A stretch of 64,000 nucleotides of DNA from positions 11,525,182 to 11,589,181 of the forward strand of contig NC_050475.1 of the NCBI RefSeq assembly GCF_013373865.1. Direction: 5' to 3'. A program made the translations under genes and the position numbers. Positions 42,816-52,650 of this stretch are shown piece by piece. The first letter of the stretch is position 1. Each line of letters opens with the position of its first letter. A model generated the notes under the pieces. That model did not search any database and was not told where the DNA came from. It saw only the letters and a program-made list of their open reading frames with translations. Source of the DNA: Monomorium pharaonis (Eukaryota > Arthropoda > Insecta > Hymenoptera > Formicidae).

Positions 42816-43116
42816 CAACGCTACACGTTGCCATAATAATTTAGCAAGCAATATCGAAGCGCAGAACCTATTGTGACCCGGAGGCCAAGTCCTCCTAGGC
42901 GTTGTCACGTATCGACCCGGGGCTGCCTTCGGTAGCCCCTGAGGCGTTGTCGTGTACTGGGAAACGTATCTGCATTAAACAGCTTCAGCGCATACCTTAA
43001 GCGACTCGAGGCCGAGACCTCTAAGCGTTGTCGCGTACCGACTCAAGGAGGCCCATCCTTAAGCGTGTCGTGTACTAAGGAATGCGAAAGATCAGTTGAT
43101 CGCATCCGCTCCCAAC
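42816..43116 (+). other. 3' region of BEL/Pao with repeated stem-loops
   Basis: Four short hairpins occur in 180 bases: GGAGG...CCTCC (42880-42895), GGGGCTGCC...GGTAGCCCC (42919-42939), GAGGCCGAGACCTC (43008-43021) and AAGGAGGCCCATCCTT (43044-43059). Each is followed within a few bases by GCGTTGTC or GCGTGTC and then an RCGTA/GTGTACT-like run. No ORF. Possibly an RNA export, stability or packaging element. Confidence 0.55.
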
Positions 43117-43126
43117 GGGGGGAGGA
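43117..43126 (+). other. Polypurine tract of the BEL/Pao element
   Basis: GGGGGGAGGA directly before the TGTA of the 3' LTR. Confidence 0.8.
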
Positions 43127-43971
43127 TGTACGAAAGAGAAGTCGTGCACGCATATCGATACAATTAAGACGTGACGCAGGTCTACGGACCCTAAGCGTAT
43201 GTCACGCAGCGGATCCGGTTGGTGCCCCCCGATCCGTCCAAAAAACATCGATAGATAAACTAAATTATGTGACAGGTGTCACAGGACAATGCAGATCGTA
43301 AATTTGCTTGTCCCACCGTATCTACACCGAAGATTTCCTGGCGGCACGTGAGGGAACATGAAGAAACGTGTACGCGAAAACACTCTTCTCCTGTTCCCCG
43401 CTAAGACCATCACGCGAATCGCTTATTGGTCCATACGGCGCCCTTCTTCAAATCAAGGGACGTCAATTTATGGTTCATCATCGAATCGCAATGCGGAAAA
43501 ATTACACCAGCGGAAGGAATTGTCGCCAAGGAAGATCTCGTCAGGCTCTCGAGCAGTCTGAGTAGATGCGTCGTTGCGCGTAGACATCAGTTCTCGATAT
43601 TATACACGAATGCGAACAGTGATAAGTCGATCTTATACGCGAATGCGAACAGTGATAAGTCGGTCTCATACGCAAGTGCGAACAATTATAAGTCGATCTT
43701 GTACGCGAATGCGAATAATTATACGTAGAAACTTCGAATTTAAAAACGTGCAATTTAGGGCATTATGGTCCTCAAACGTTATTAAACTGTGCATCGGCGT
43801 CGATAATAACGCGGTACATGTATAATTCGCGTCTTGTAAATGTATAATAAACTGTGCTATAATATAAATATTGTATTAATCTTATTAACTATAGACCTTT
43901 AATCAAGGATCTTTACGCGAAATCGCGGTGTGCGTGTTTGTGTGCAACGCCACCAGTTTTTCCACAGAACA
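43127..43971 (+). repeat. 3' LTR of the BEL/Pao element
   Basis: 845 bp, TGTA...AACA, with four 33-bp units (43599-43726) instead of six, and a further small deletion near 43580 relative to the 5' LTR. Confidence 0.9.
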
Positions 43972-43976
43972 AGTGC

Positions 43977-45331
43977 AAGCACCAGTAAAAAATAATGAAA
44001 ACATTTTTAATTACTTTTTTTGCTAGGTCATGAGAATTCTTTTAATATATTATACATACCGATCGCAAATGTACTTCTTGTGCTCATTTTTACTCAATTG
44101 GGAGCTGATGAGGCGGGACAGATTTTTTATTCAGACAAAGTGGCCTACGCTGTCTTCGCGCGGATTTTGCACGTATAATAAATTGACATGCTTCTCTTTC
44201 TTGTCATTGGAGAGCCGCAGCGAAAGAATCTTTAGCATTGCCATTTCCTTTTTCATTCCGTAGACATTGATTGATACATTGTTAAGACTCTCAAATTTTC
44301 CAATGTTTTTTACTGTAACGGGAAACGCAATGTCATCAAACTTTAGAATTGTTGTATAATGCGGATATGACGACTCCAATCCTGTGTTTCTTTCAGCAGG
44401 GTGTAGAGCGGCGACCACTGACCACGCGAAGCATGCATTGTCTTTTGAATTAACGTTCACTACCGCGCGCTTCGTCATTATTTCTCGCAGCAATGTCACA
44501 TGACACTCCGCGTGTAGAGAATTGTACTTATTTATATTTAGAGTCAAATTGAGAATTTGCGACAACGCCAACCCGCTATCACGTTCTTGAAACTCTTCGA
44601 GTGACGCTAATGTGGGCTCGATAATGCGTCGCTCGTACCACTCGTCCAAATCCGACGTTTGAAATAGTTCACAATTTTTAGTGTTTATACTTTTGTTGGC
44701 ACGTTTATCACCTGTTACAAACACGCCGTTGAATGCTGTGTTCACTTTTATACTATTGTGTTTTTCTAGAGCGTCCCGCACTCGCTCGAGCACTATATGT
44801 CTAAAAACATTCGCGTTTCAATATAGTTTGTATTTATCACTGCACCTGTCTGAATGCGATTCTCGAACGCTGTATCTATCTCTCGCCACACGAGTCTGTT
44901 CGCGTTATTACTAGTGCTCGCGTAATTACCGCCTACATGCACGAAACGTTTTTGTAATTGTGTCTTTTCACCTTCGAGTCGCGCGATCCTCGTCACCAAC
45001 GATTGTCTTTGTCCGACGGCAAGCCGAGGACGCTTGATGCGGCTATGTTCCTCAAGTTGTTGTATAAACTCGTCGCATCGCTGCAACAACATGAAACACA
45101 CGCCCAAAGTACCCACCAAACACCAAGTTACATGTAACGTACGTGTTAGTTGTAATTTCCCCACTCAACAATGCAATTGTAATATAACACGTGTGTTATA
45201 TTGCAATTATATTATTGAGTAGGAAATTACAACTAACAAGCACGTTACATGTAACTTTGTGTTTGCTGGGTAGTGACTCCATTTGCTTGCTCCAACAGCT
45301 CGCGTTCCACTTGCTCGAAATTATTCTCCAT
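43977..45331 (-). pseudogene. Family B DNA polymerase, N-terminal region (broken, MITE-interrupted)
   Basis: The minus-strand start is ATG at 45331 (MENNFEQVERELLEQ). The coding frame is interrupted by a MITE (45112-45270), resumes with CDEFIQQLEEHSRIKRPRLA, changes frame near 44794, and continues to a TGA near 44128. The segment 44131-44793 holds KDNACFAWSVVAALHPAE, SYPHYTTI and SLNNVSINVYGMKK, a C-x2-W-S-(I/V)-x-A-A-L block that I associate with the N-terminal part of PolB proteins of insect mobile elements. After VGHFV-stop, IKNLSRLISSQLSKNEHKKY and CDR lead into an extra AT-rich ~75 bp (about 43989-44065) and the BEL/Pao insertion site. Confidence 0.65.
45112..45270. mobile_element. Palindromic MITE with TA target site, inside the polymerase gene
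   Basis: CCCACCAAACACCAAGTTAC on the left pairs with GTAACTTTGTGTTTGCTGGG on the right. The arms are nearly 80 bp each with hardly any spacer. TA flanks it at 45110-45111 and 45271-45272. The polymerase reading frame is the same on both sides, so this is a clean insertion into coding sequence. Confidence 0.85.
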
Positions 45332-45458
45332 TTTTATGTCTTTTTAGCACTGTTTAAAACAATACCGTACAATCTTCAACAGGACACTCGCATGTGATTT
45401 CGTAGCACCTAATGCAGAATCGAAATTTGTCTTGAATTTCAAACTACATTAGCTTGCT

Positions 45459-45826
45459 TTATCTTTCACACCGAATAAAAAAACATATCTCCATCTTTTG
45501 CTCAGACAGAACGTATTCATCCTCATCATTGTTCAAAAAATTTGAAAATTCATAGTAAGTGCGCAGTATTTTCTCTACATAAGGATTCTCAGTCTCATAA
45601 CAAAAGTGGCTCATTACTGCTATCACTTCGATATACCTTCCAACACCTGCTGGTCTCTCAATGAGATGAAAACAGCTTTCCTGAGTCTTTTGTACGATTT
45701 GTTTTGCTATATCATATTCATTTTCATCGGTGTCAACCCAATTGAGTATCTCTCTGTTTAATAAACAAGCACGCCGGACGAAAATGATAACAGAATCAAT
45801 TAAAGATGGCAGGAAATTTTAATTAT
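45459..45826 (-). CDS. Unrecognised minus-strand frame in the PolB element
   Basis: About 120 codons without a clear ATG at the start, ending in ...FFIRCER-stop at 45459. It reads FLPSLIDSVIIFVRRACLL, NREILNWVDTDENEYDIAK, HLIERPAGVGRYIEVI and YVEKILRTYYEFSNFL. Mixed composition with no low-complexity bias makes coding origin likely. It may be a terminal exon or an N-truncated gene. It lies just upstream (in minus-strand sense) of the polymerase start. Function unknown. Confidence 0.4.
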
Positions 45827-46339
45827 TACAAAATAGTTATTTGGCAGAATATCAACTAATCTATGACAATTTGGTAGAGACGGACTTTCATAACAAATAT
45901 AATGAATAACACATTTAAAATTACACACATATAGAATGACATACATATAAGAATACAACAACAATAAGAAATTATTTAAGTTAGTAGTTTACAAAATTAT
46001 TCATACAATAAAATTCAACGGTTAGTCACATTAATAATCATGCATTTCATACAGTGAGCTTTATACAATCAAATTATAATAGTAAGATTTACAAATGAAT
46101 TAGTAGTATTATTTGTGAATAATAAGCATAATAAAAATTATGAAACAATACAAGGATTTAGATTTTTACATCAACAATTTTTTTAATAAAGCACGTGAAT
46201 CTTCTTTGTCGCACATAAAGCCGAGAAGAAAATAATATTACATCAACAGTATTTCAAATGAATTGACGCATATGCAAAGAAAGTTATAGAAACTTTGAAT
46301 AATAAATGTGTAATATTTCAGTAAAATGTCTCTCATTGA
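45827..46339. other. AT-rich DNA within the PolB element
   Basis: No open frame or repeat recognised. Confidence 0.4.
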
Positions 46340-47340
46340 TTTAATGACTCAGAAAGTAATGCATCTGATAGTAATGCATCTGATAATAACGACGGCATGA
46401 AAACGTAACTGAATAATTGCTGGATAGAACAGCTGAACGGAAACCTCTGAGTTGAGTTCTGTCCTGTCGGTTAGCCGTCGTGCTAGTACCGAAGCAGGAT
46501 GAAATCACTCTCAAGAACTCAACTGAAAACACTCTACAGAGGTTCCGTGTACCTGGAGTTCGATCTCCTGGTCTCTCTCTCTCTCTCAGCAGGCCGTAGA
46601 ATTTAGGGTCGAATATGTCCCTCTCTCTCACTCTTTCTCTCGGTAGGCCGTAGTATGGTATCGAGTACGTCTCTCTCTCTCTCTCACTCGTTCTGCTCGC
46701 CGTGGTGACTGCAGGAATTGAATACGAACTCTATCTTTCTGCAAGCCGTAGGGTCTGCAGGAACTGATTATGCAATGTACTTGGCCGTTGATACGTCTCT
46801 GCTTGGGATGTGCAACCAATTTGCACGAGATACGTGGCACGTAACGAAAGCCTTTTACAATACGTATGTATTGTAATCTCAATGAGCGTCTTACTCCAAC
46901 GCTCGTCTCAGAAAGAATGAATGAAAATCTGACTGTCTGTTTGTAGCGTTGTCAAGAGAAATTGAGTCAAACAACTCAGACGTGAGTTGCGTCGAGGAGT
47001 CGGTCAACGTCCTCGGTATTCATCATGTACAAATGTACACAACTACATAAAAACCTTCTTATGCATATGCGTCCTTTAAATTTCTGAACACTCTCTATAT
47101 AATTTTTGCTTCGTATGATGAGGCCAGTTATGAACAAATTGGTCGTGTATGTAAACTTCCTGTATTACGGTGCGTTCATGCGTTCCGCGTATACCGAATT
47201 CTCAATCACGTAGAAATTGCACTGGTGATATTCTCTGCAAGATTTGTCCTAACATCAGTGCTTCACTTCTGCAAGATTTGCATTATTTGAATGCGCGATT
47301 TTAAATGATCTCATCAGTAAATATCAAATGATTTATGTAC
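46340..47340. other. Non-coding DNA with CT-rich degenerate tandem repeats
   Basis: At 46571-46760, (CT)n runs alternate with GGCCGTAGAATT/GGCCGTAGTATG and TCGAATATGTC/TCGAGTACGTC, giving about three diverged ~55-bp units. The open minus frames here follow from the repeats. No gene recognised. Confidence 0.5.
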
Positions 47341-47656
47341 GTGCCTAAAACATATTTTATAACAGCAACCATATATCGGCGCTTGACCTCTCAAAGATTT
47401 GTGTTCTTTGAATGTGCGACACTTGCTTAACCAGCAAATTCTGGCTACGTGCATTTCACCAGAAATCAGGAAATTCGGGTGGCAATTGAGTACATTGTCC
47501 GGTGCAATGTCCGGTGTGAAGGCCGGACGGTGTCTTCGCGTGGGGTGTTACTTGACACCCTTATCGCTATTCTCGGTGTGAGTGTTGCACACTCACAACA
47601 GTGCTTAAAACATTTTGTCACAGCAGCCGTACATCGGCGCTTGACCTCTTTAAATG
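47341..47656. repeat. Direct repeat pair upstream of the spliced gene
   Basis: GTGCCTAAAACATATTTTATAACAGC...CGGCGCTTGACCTCT at 47341-47392 recurs, slightly diverged, at 47601-47650, about 260 bp apart. The second copy lies ~65 bp before the TATA box, so the pair could be a duplicated regulatory region or a relic of insertion. Confidence 0.5.
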
Positions 47657-47714
47657 TATAAATTTTGAAATATGTGATTGTTCCCCCTATTGAGACGTGT
47701 AAAGGGGTGTACAA

Positions 47715-47723
47715 TATAAAAAG
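47715..47723 (+). promoter_or_regulatory. TATA box of the spliced gene
   Basis: TATAAAAAG, about 103 bp before the ATG at 47826. TTAGTTAATC occurs twice between them (about 47746 and 47788). Confidence 0.55.
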
Positions 47724-47825
47724 AGTTTTGACACTGGTATCACATTAGTTAATCCGTGGAATACGAACGATAAAGTTCCAATCTCGCATTAGTTAATCGA
47801 AGGAAATCAGAGTCTCCCCGAAAAA

Positions 47826-48561
47826 ATGAACTATTACGTTCCGATTCAGCAAAATGAAGCGTGTAATAAATTGTGAGTATTTATAAATTTAAATTCTTTT
47901 CAGCAACTTTTTATATTTCTTTCTACATTTATTTGCATTTTCTATAATTACATTCTTTTATATATATATTTTTTTTTACAGAACATTATTGCAACCGCGT
48001 TATACTCCACGCATTCTGGAAAGGAGATTTGCTTTGACGGCTACATCCTACAAATATTTGGATATGGGAATTAGCGTGGGGCTTGAGCCTTTTGTGCAAA
48101 TGATTCTTGATGACAAGGGCAATGAGATACCGCTGTCATGTGATACCTGGGTAATAATGATTGAGAAACGTACAGATATTGAGCAACTCCTGCAGTCAGC
48201 TACCACTACATCGTTGTGGATTAATGATCTTTTCATCGAACTTGTCAAAATACGTAACGAGAGTGTCATAAAATTCATCTTAAATAACAAAATTATGTAC
48301 ATGAAACCATCGACTGTACAATTTTTACTAAGCCTTGAAGATGTTATTAATAATGCATATTTTAAGTTGTGGGATGATATGCATGTAGTAAAAGAGCGAT
48401 ATAATCAATTTGTAAACTGTTTGCGGCAAAATAATATTCATAACAAGTGCGATGCAGTCAAATTGTTAAATGAAATATGTGTAAAAACTTCATTCGTAGA
48501 TTGCGAACTGATAGCTTATGCATCAGACAATATTGTATACAACGCGTTACAAAATGAATAA
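47826..48561 (+). CDS. Spliced gene of the PolB element, 208 residues, function unknown
   Basis: Exon 1 is 47826-47872 (MNYYVPIQQNEACNK plus two bases). The intron 47873-47981 starts GTGAGT and ends TTTTTTTACAG. Exon 2 is 47982-48561. Exon 2 includes QPRYTPRILERRFALTATSY, KYLDMGISVGLEPFVQMILD, TWVIMIEKRTDIEQLL and ECICVKT-like Cys residues, ending DNIVYNALQNE. No membrane segment or catalytic motif. I recall similar small proteins only as uncharacterised neighbours in insect PolB elements. Exon 2 overlaps the inner edge of the right inverted repeat. The gene has a TATA box and is free of lesions, unlike the polymerase of the same element. Confidence 0.65.
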
Positions 48562-48612
48562 ATAAAGCAAATTTATAAATAATTTTTTCGGGAATATTTT
48601 TTCTCTTCCCTA
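48538..48612 (-). repeat. Right inverted repeat of the PolB element
   Basis: Matches 34501-34575 in reverse complement with two mismatches. The true outer end may lie further right, hidden on the left side by the gap. Confidence 0.8.
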
Positions 48613-48749
48613 TTCCTCTGGTATAATGGCGTGTGCAGAACTGAGTAGGAGATACATAGATAAGATGGGTGAGAACGCATGTATGTGACCGCGTATAAAA
48701 GAACGCAACGAATGAAAGAGAAAGAGCGAGAGAATGATAAGACTACATG
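48613..48749. other. Possible outer part of the PolB element end
   Basis: Purine-rich (GAAAGAGAAAGAGCGAGAGA at about 48713). Its partner would lie in the N gap, so it cannot be assigned. Confidence 0.35.
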
Positions 48750-49190
48750 GTTGCTGCCATATTGGATTTGCCATTTTGAGTTCAAATAATTTGATAACAG
48801 ATTCGTAAACAGGGACCCAAAAAACCACATAAAGTGATTTTCAGCGAATTTGAGAGATTTCGAAAATTTTTTACCATATTCGATCCGCCATCTGAAGTTT
48901 AAATATTTTGATGTCAAATTCGTAATAAGCGATCCCAAAAACCCCCACATAGTGATTTTCAATAAATTTGACTGACTTTAAACATTTTCAACTGCCATAT
49001 TGGATCCGCCATCTTGAATTTAACATGTCTGATAACGGAATCACAATCAACGACCCCCAAAAACCTGTAAAAACCAATTTAGATAATAAAGCGATTGAAA
49101 GAAATATTTACATACGAAGATTTCATAGCTTTTCCCTCTTCTAACCGCCATATTGGATGTCGCCATTTTGAATTGAAATATACTCACACA
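48750..49190. repeat. ~120-bp tandem satellite, four diverged units
   Basis: Each unit begins GCCATATTGGATYYGCCAT and continues AATTTGATAACAGATTCGTAA, ACCCAAAAAACC and GTGATTTTCA. Units begin at about 48750, 48870, 48992 and 49147. Non-coding. Confidence 0.7.
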
Positions 49191-49489
49191 TCCATTTGAA
49201 GGTTCATGGTCCATGGACGCAAGATTTTCACTTCTCAGAGATATGTCTATCCGTTTTCCATGTGTAAATATTGATTAAAAAAACAATTTCAGTGAAAAAA
49301 TTAGCTTTTTTTGCAAATAAAATAATATGACTTGTCCAAATCGCATTTTTGAAAAATTCTGACAACGGATATTAAAAGTTCAGAAAATTTTACATAAGAA
49401 AAAGTTGGTGTAAAATTTTTTGAGGATTAAATTCATAATGTAAAATACCGCTGAAGAAAGTTACAGAAAACTGTCCGCTTGGGCCTTAA
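49191..49489. other. Non-coding DNA
   Basis: AT-rich, no feature recognised. Confidence 0.4.
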
Positions 49490-50769
49490 TGGGTTAAAGA
49501 ACTGCAGCTCTGAGCTATGTTTCACTACTCTCACCGTCTATGAATTGAGAGAAAAAAAAAGAAGAAGAATTGTATATAAAATATAAAAAGAAGGGGGATC
49601 GAAGCACCACCGATTAACTCACGCACACTCGATTTAACGACGCGTGGAAAAAGAGAAAAAAAAAGAGTCTCTGTCTTAATTATACTAAGTTTAATTAAAA
49701 TAAAAAAAAATTTAAGTAGTAAAAGAACTCGCACCTTCACACACAAATTCACGGATTCGCACTGATAGGGTTCGCACGCACGTCGCTCGCTGGGATCGCT
49801 AGTCGATCTATAATAAAAAAAAACTAATTAGTAGAGCGAGGGAGAAGTTGCCACCTTAAATATAAGAAAGGGTCGAATCCGTGAGAGCTTTCCAAGTTCT
49901 GCGTCGCGGTAAATATTCTAAGTTCGTACGCGAAATTATTGAAAATATTCTATGTCGGATAGCAAGGTTTGGAGTACGTCCAACGTCCTTTCGGCGCAAG
50001 ACAAGGAGGCAAAATCTCGATTTTCGCCCGAAAATCGCGGCTTATATACCTGCAACTGAGAGCGTTCGGGGGTGAAGAGCGCGGAAAGAGGAGCAATAAA
50101 TCATCTAGCTCCTGTCACTTAATTTGATAATTAAGCGATTATTCCGTTTGATCTTATGGTCACTAGATGAAAATTTGCCCTCTTATTTGTATTTCTAAGT
50201 CGCGGGGCGCGCTACTATCGCTCGCTTCTTTTAACCGCTCGCATTCCTTGATCGAGTTTTTATTAACGGAGTTGAGGATAGGAAATTTCTGTACCACGGA
50301 GGTACGGCGTGCTCCTCCTCGTGTTCGGAACTTATTTAGGCTGTTTATTACTTAATCAAGGGTTTGGCCCTTACTGTCCTAATCCAAATGGTCCCGCGCG
50401 AGTGCAAATTCACCGCTGTTAGCGGGAGCGTAAGCTTGCCTCCTTTCTGAGGAGTAATTAGTTAATTAATCGTTTAGCGCGAGTACTACTAATAGTTTGG
50501 AATCGCGGCGCATCAGGAGGAAGCCGACTAGGGGGAGGATCACTCTTCTTTTTACGTTTTCTCGATTTTTAGTGCGGTTCGTTAATTATGAGCATTTTTA
50601 ATTGACGCATGCGTGTCGGTAGAGCGGGCCGCATGTCCGCAGCACATGATCTCTCGGACCCGGCACCGAGAGCGCGTGAATCCGCCGGCGTTCGGTTACC
50701 GTGGTAACGCAAGGCGCGATCCTTGCCTAAATCGTGACGGCCGGCGCAAAAAATCGGCCGGACGTAACA
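49490..50769 (-). repeat. Candidate LTR of an unrelated retrotransposon (minus strand)
   Basis: The GC-shifted block ends ...GGACGTAACA followed by CCCCCCTTTTT. On the minus strand this is AAAAAGGGGGG then TGTTACGTCC: a polypurine tract directly before an LTR start. About 150 bp of internal sequence remain on the right. I could not fix the other end, so the left coordinate is approximate. No gag or pol is attached. Confidence 0.4.
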
Positions 50770-51317
50770 CCCCCCTTTTTAAGATCGAAGCGCGATCTTA
50801 GAGAGGCGCGATTTTTATAGATTGGTAGTTAATTTCTTTATTACTAATACGCGAGGTGCTAAGTTCTTATACATTTTTACAATATTTTAACACGAGTTAT
50901 CTTAAGTAACTGTTTTAACACCCCACATAGAAATAAAATCTCCAGTAGACGTTTAATGGACGTCTGCCATGGAAGTTTAAATTTCCAGTGGACGTCCATT
51001 AGACATCCAATATAGAGCCATTAGAAATCCACAGTTCCGCATTGTGGACGTCCATTAGACCTCCATTAGAGGTCGTCAAAAAGGTCTATCAGACGTTGTG
51101 TGGATCATTAATAGAGGCTCCACCGAGCCTCGATGGATGTTTCGTGGATCATTAATAGAGGCTTCATGGAGCCTCGATAGATGATTGACAAAATAAAAAA
51201 TTAAAATAAAAATTTTATTTCTTTTAAATTATTTTTATCAACAGTACATACTAAATTTAGAACACATTTTTATTAATTAATTAAATTTAAATTATATTAT
51301 TTTATTTTATTCTTACT

Positions 51318-51392
51318 TGCCTCTGGTAGGTTTCGAACCCGGGACCTTAGGATTACAAACCTTGTACTCTATCTGCTATGCCAATTTGACTC
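51318..51392 (-). other. tRNA-like sequence (SINE head or tRNA pseudogene)
   Basis: The minus strand reads GGCATAGCAGATAGAGTAC (box A-like), an anticodon arm AAGGTTTGTAATCCTA, and GGTCCCGGGTTCGAAACC (a perfect box B, GGTTCGAAACC, with T-stem). The putative anticodon is TGT (Thr). The acceptor stem does not pair (5' GAGTCAAATT against 3' CCAGAGGC), so it is not a functional tRNA gene but may keep a pol III promoter. Confidence 0.65.
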
Positions 51393-52125
51393 ATCGATAT
51401 GAGTACTTGTTATTGTCTACATATACCTATATGTTATAAACTGACGCCATTATATTATTTTTTATAAAAGCAATTAAATTTTGCAAAACATATTAAAAAT
51501 AAATAGCATTTATTTATCTACTTATTAATTTCATTATTAAATTTATCTTTTTCCATAACCTTAATAATTTGATGGAAATTGCGATCTATTTAGCATTAAT
51601 ACTTTGAAGCGTTCAAATGGTTAGATGGTTTTAACTATATAGATTATATATTCTAAGAAAAATTGAATAATACATTTATTATTTTGTTTTTGTTCAGTGC
51701 ATGATAAATTTAGATTTTGTGCATTTTTTTGTGCGCAGTAATTATAGACAAACCGTTATTTTTGGAAACATTATCTTTACGATAATTTTTTTAAATATCA
51801 AATGGATCTCTCATTCGGGATGTTATAGTGTTGTCTGATTTCTGAGTCAACTACAACGCGCATGGACGGCTCAAAAATCGGACAGCATTGTGATATCTTT
51901 TATGAGACATTAAGCTGATATCATTTAGCTGTGATATCATAAGGATAACATTTTCAAGAAACTTAAATGAAACTCTTCCATGAGATATCTCAAAGACCTC
52001 TGTTAGTAGACGTCTCTGATAAATGTTACCATTTGGACATTATTTCCACGATATCTACATGTTTTATTAAAAAAGTTCTCTTAAAGTTTTCATTCTGACA
52101 AGCGTGTTGTCTGGGTAACTTCTAC

Positions 52126-52556
52126 CATGAAAATAAATGTTCCATACAGCTATGGAAGTTTAATGGATACCTAATGGGCGTCTATCTAACTTCCATCATG
52201 GAAGTAAATGTTCCATAGAGCTATGGAAGTTTAGTGGATCCCTAATAGACGTCCATCTAACTTCCACCATGGAAGAAAACATCTAATGGAGCTATAAATG
52301 TTTAATAGATCCCTAATGGATGTCTATCTAACTTCCACCATGGAGGTAAACCTCCAATGGAGCCATGGACGTTTACTGGATCTTTAATGGATGTTTATCT
52401 AACTTCCGCCATGGAGGTAAACCTTCAATGGAACCATGGAAGTTTACTGGATCCCTAATAGACGTCTATCTAACTTCCGCCATGGAGGTAAACCTTCAGT
52501 GGAGCTAAGGAAGTTTACTAGACCTCTAATGGACGTCCATCTGACTTCCACTATGG
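52126..52556. repeat. ~72-bp tandem repeat, six units
   Basis: Units like ATGGAGGTAAACCTTCAATGG, then GTTTACTGGATC and then TATCTAACTTCCGCC. Open frames across it follow from the period of 72 (a multiple of three) and are not taken as genes. Confidence 0.8.
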
Positions 52557-52650
52557 ATATAGACCATGGATATCCCATGGATCTGTGGAGGTTTAATGGA
52601 CGTCCATTGGACATCCACTGGATGCCAATTTCTATGTGGGAGGATGTATG

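Larger units (their letters stand above)
36605..43971 (+). mobile_element. BEL/Pao LTR retrotransposon, complete but decayed
   Basis: 7367 bp on the plus strand: LTR, primer site, gag, protease, RT, RNase H, integrase, hairpin-rich 3' region, polypurine tract, LTR. The 5-bp duplication AGTGC flanks it (36600-36604 and 43972-43976), as usual for BEL/Pao. The LTRs differ by roughly 25-30 substitutions, mostly transitions, plus repeat-number changes, so identity is about 96 percent by eye. It inserted into the DNA polymerase gene of the PolB element. All genes contain stops; there is no env. Confidence 0.92.
34501..48612. mobile_element. Degraded PolB-encoding (Polinton/adintovirus-like) element
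   Basis: It is bounded by inverted copies of a 75-bp sequence (34501-34575 and 48538-48612). Excluding the BEL/Pao insertion, about 6.7 kb remain. Contents: a protein of unknown function (34820-35347), a possible capsid-type C-terminus (35410-35625), a family B DNA polymerase in pieces (35779-36599 and 43977-45331), an unknown minus-strand frame (45459-45826) and a spliced gene (47826-48561). PolB plus TIRs plus genes on both strands suggests a Polinton-type self-replicating transposon or related endogenous virus. No integrase, ATPase or cysteine protease is visible, so the copy is internally deleted or belongs to another PolB lineage. Confidence 0.55.
50922..52640. mobile_element. Non-autonomous TIR element (CCCACATAGAAAT ends) with tRNA-like insert
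   Basis: CCCCACATAGAAAT on the left and ATTTCTATGTGGG on the right are terminal inverted repeats. Subterminal arrays of TGGACGTCCATTAGAC-type motifs on the left and six ~72-bp tandem units on the right (52126-52556) are also inverted relative to each other in character. The middle is AT-rich and holds a tRNA-like sequence. No transposase. Confidence 0.65.

Noticed and set aside
48573..48962. 130-codon minus-strand frame
   Set aside because: Reads through the inverted repeat and satellite; same peptide end appears at the other inverted repeat only because the DNA is repeated.
51318..51392. Functional tRNA-Thr gene
   Set aside because: The acceptor stem does not pair and the D-arm is poor; kept only as a tRNA-like relic.
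52126..52556. Regular ~72-bp units resembling an array
   Set aside because: Plain tandem duplication inside a transposon; no spacers.
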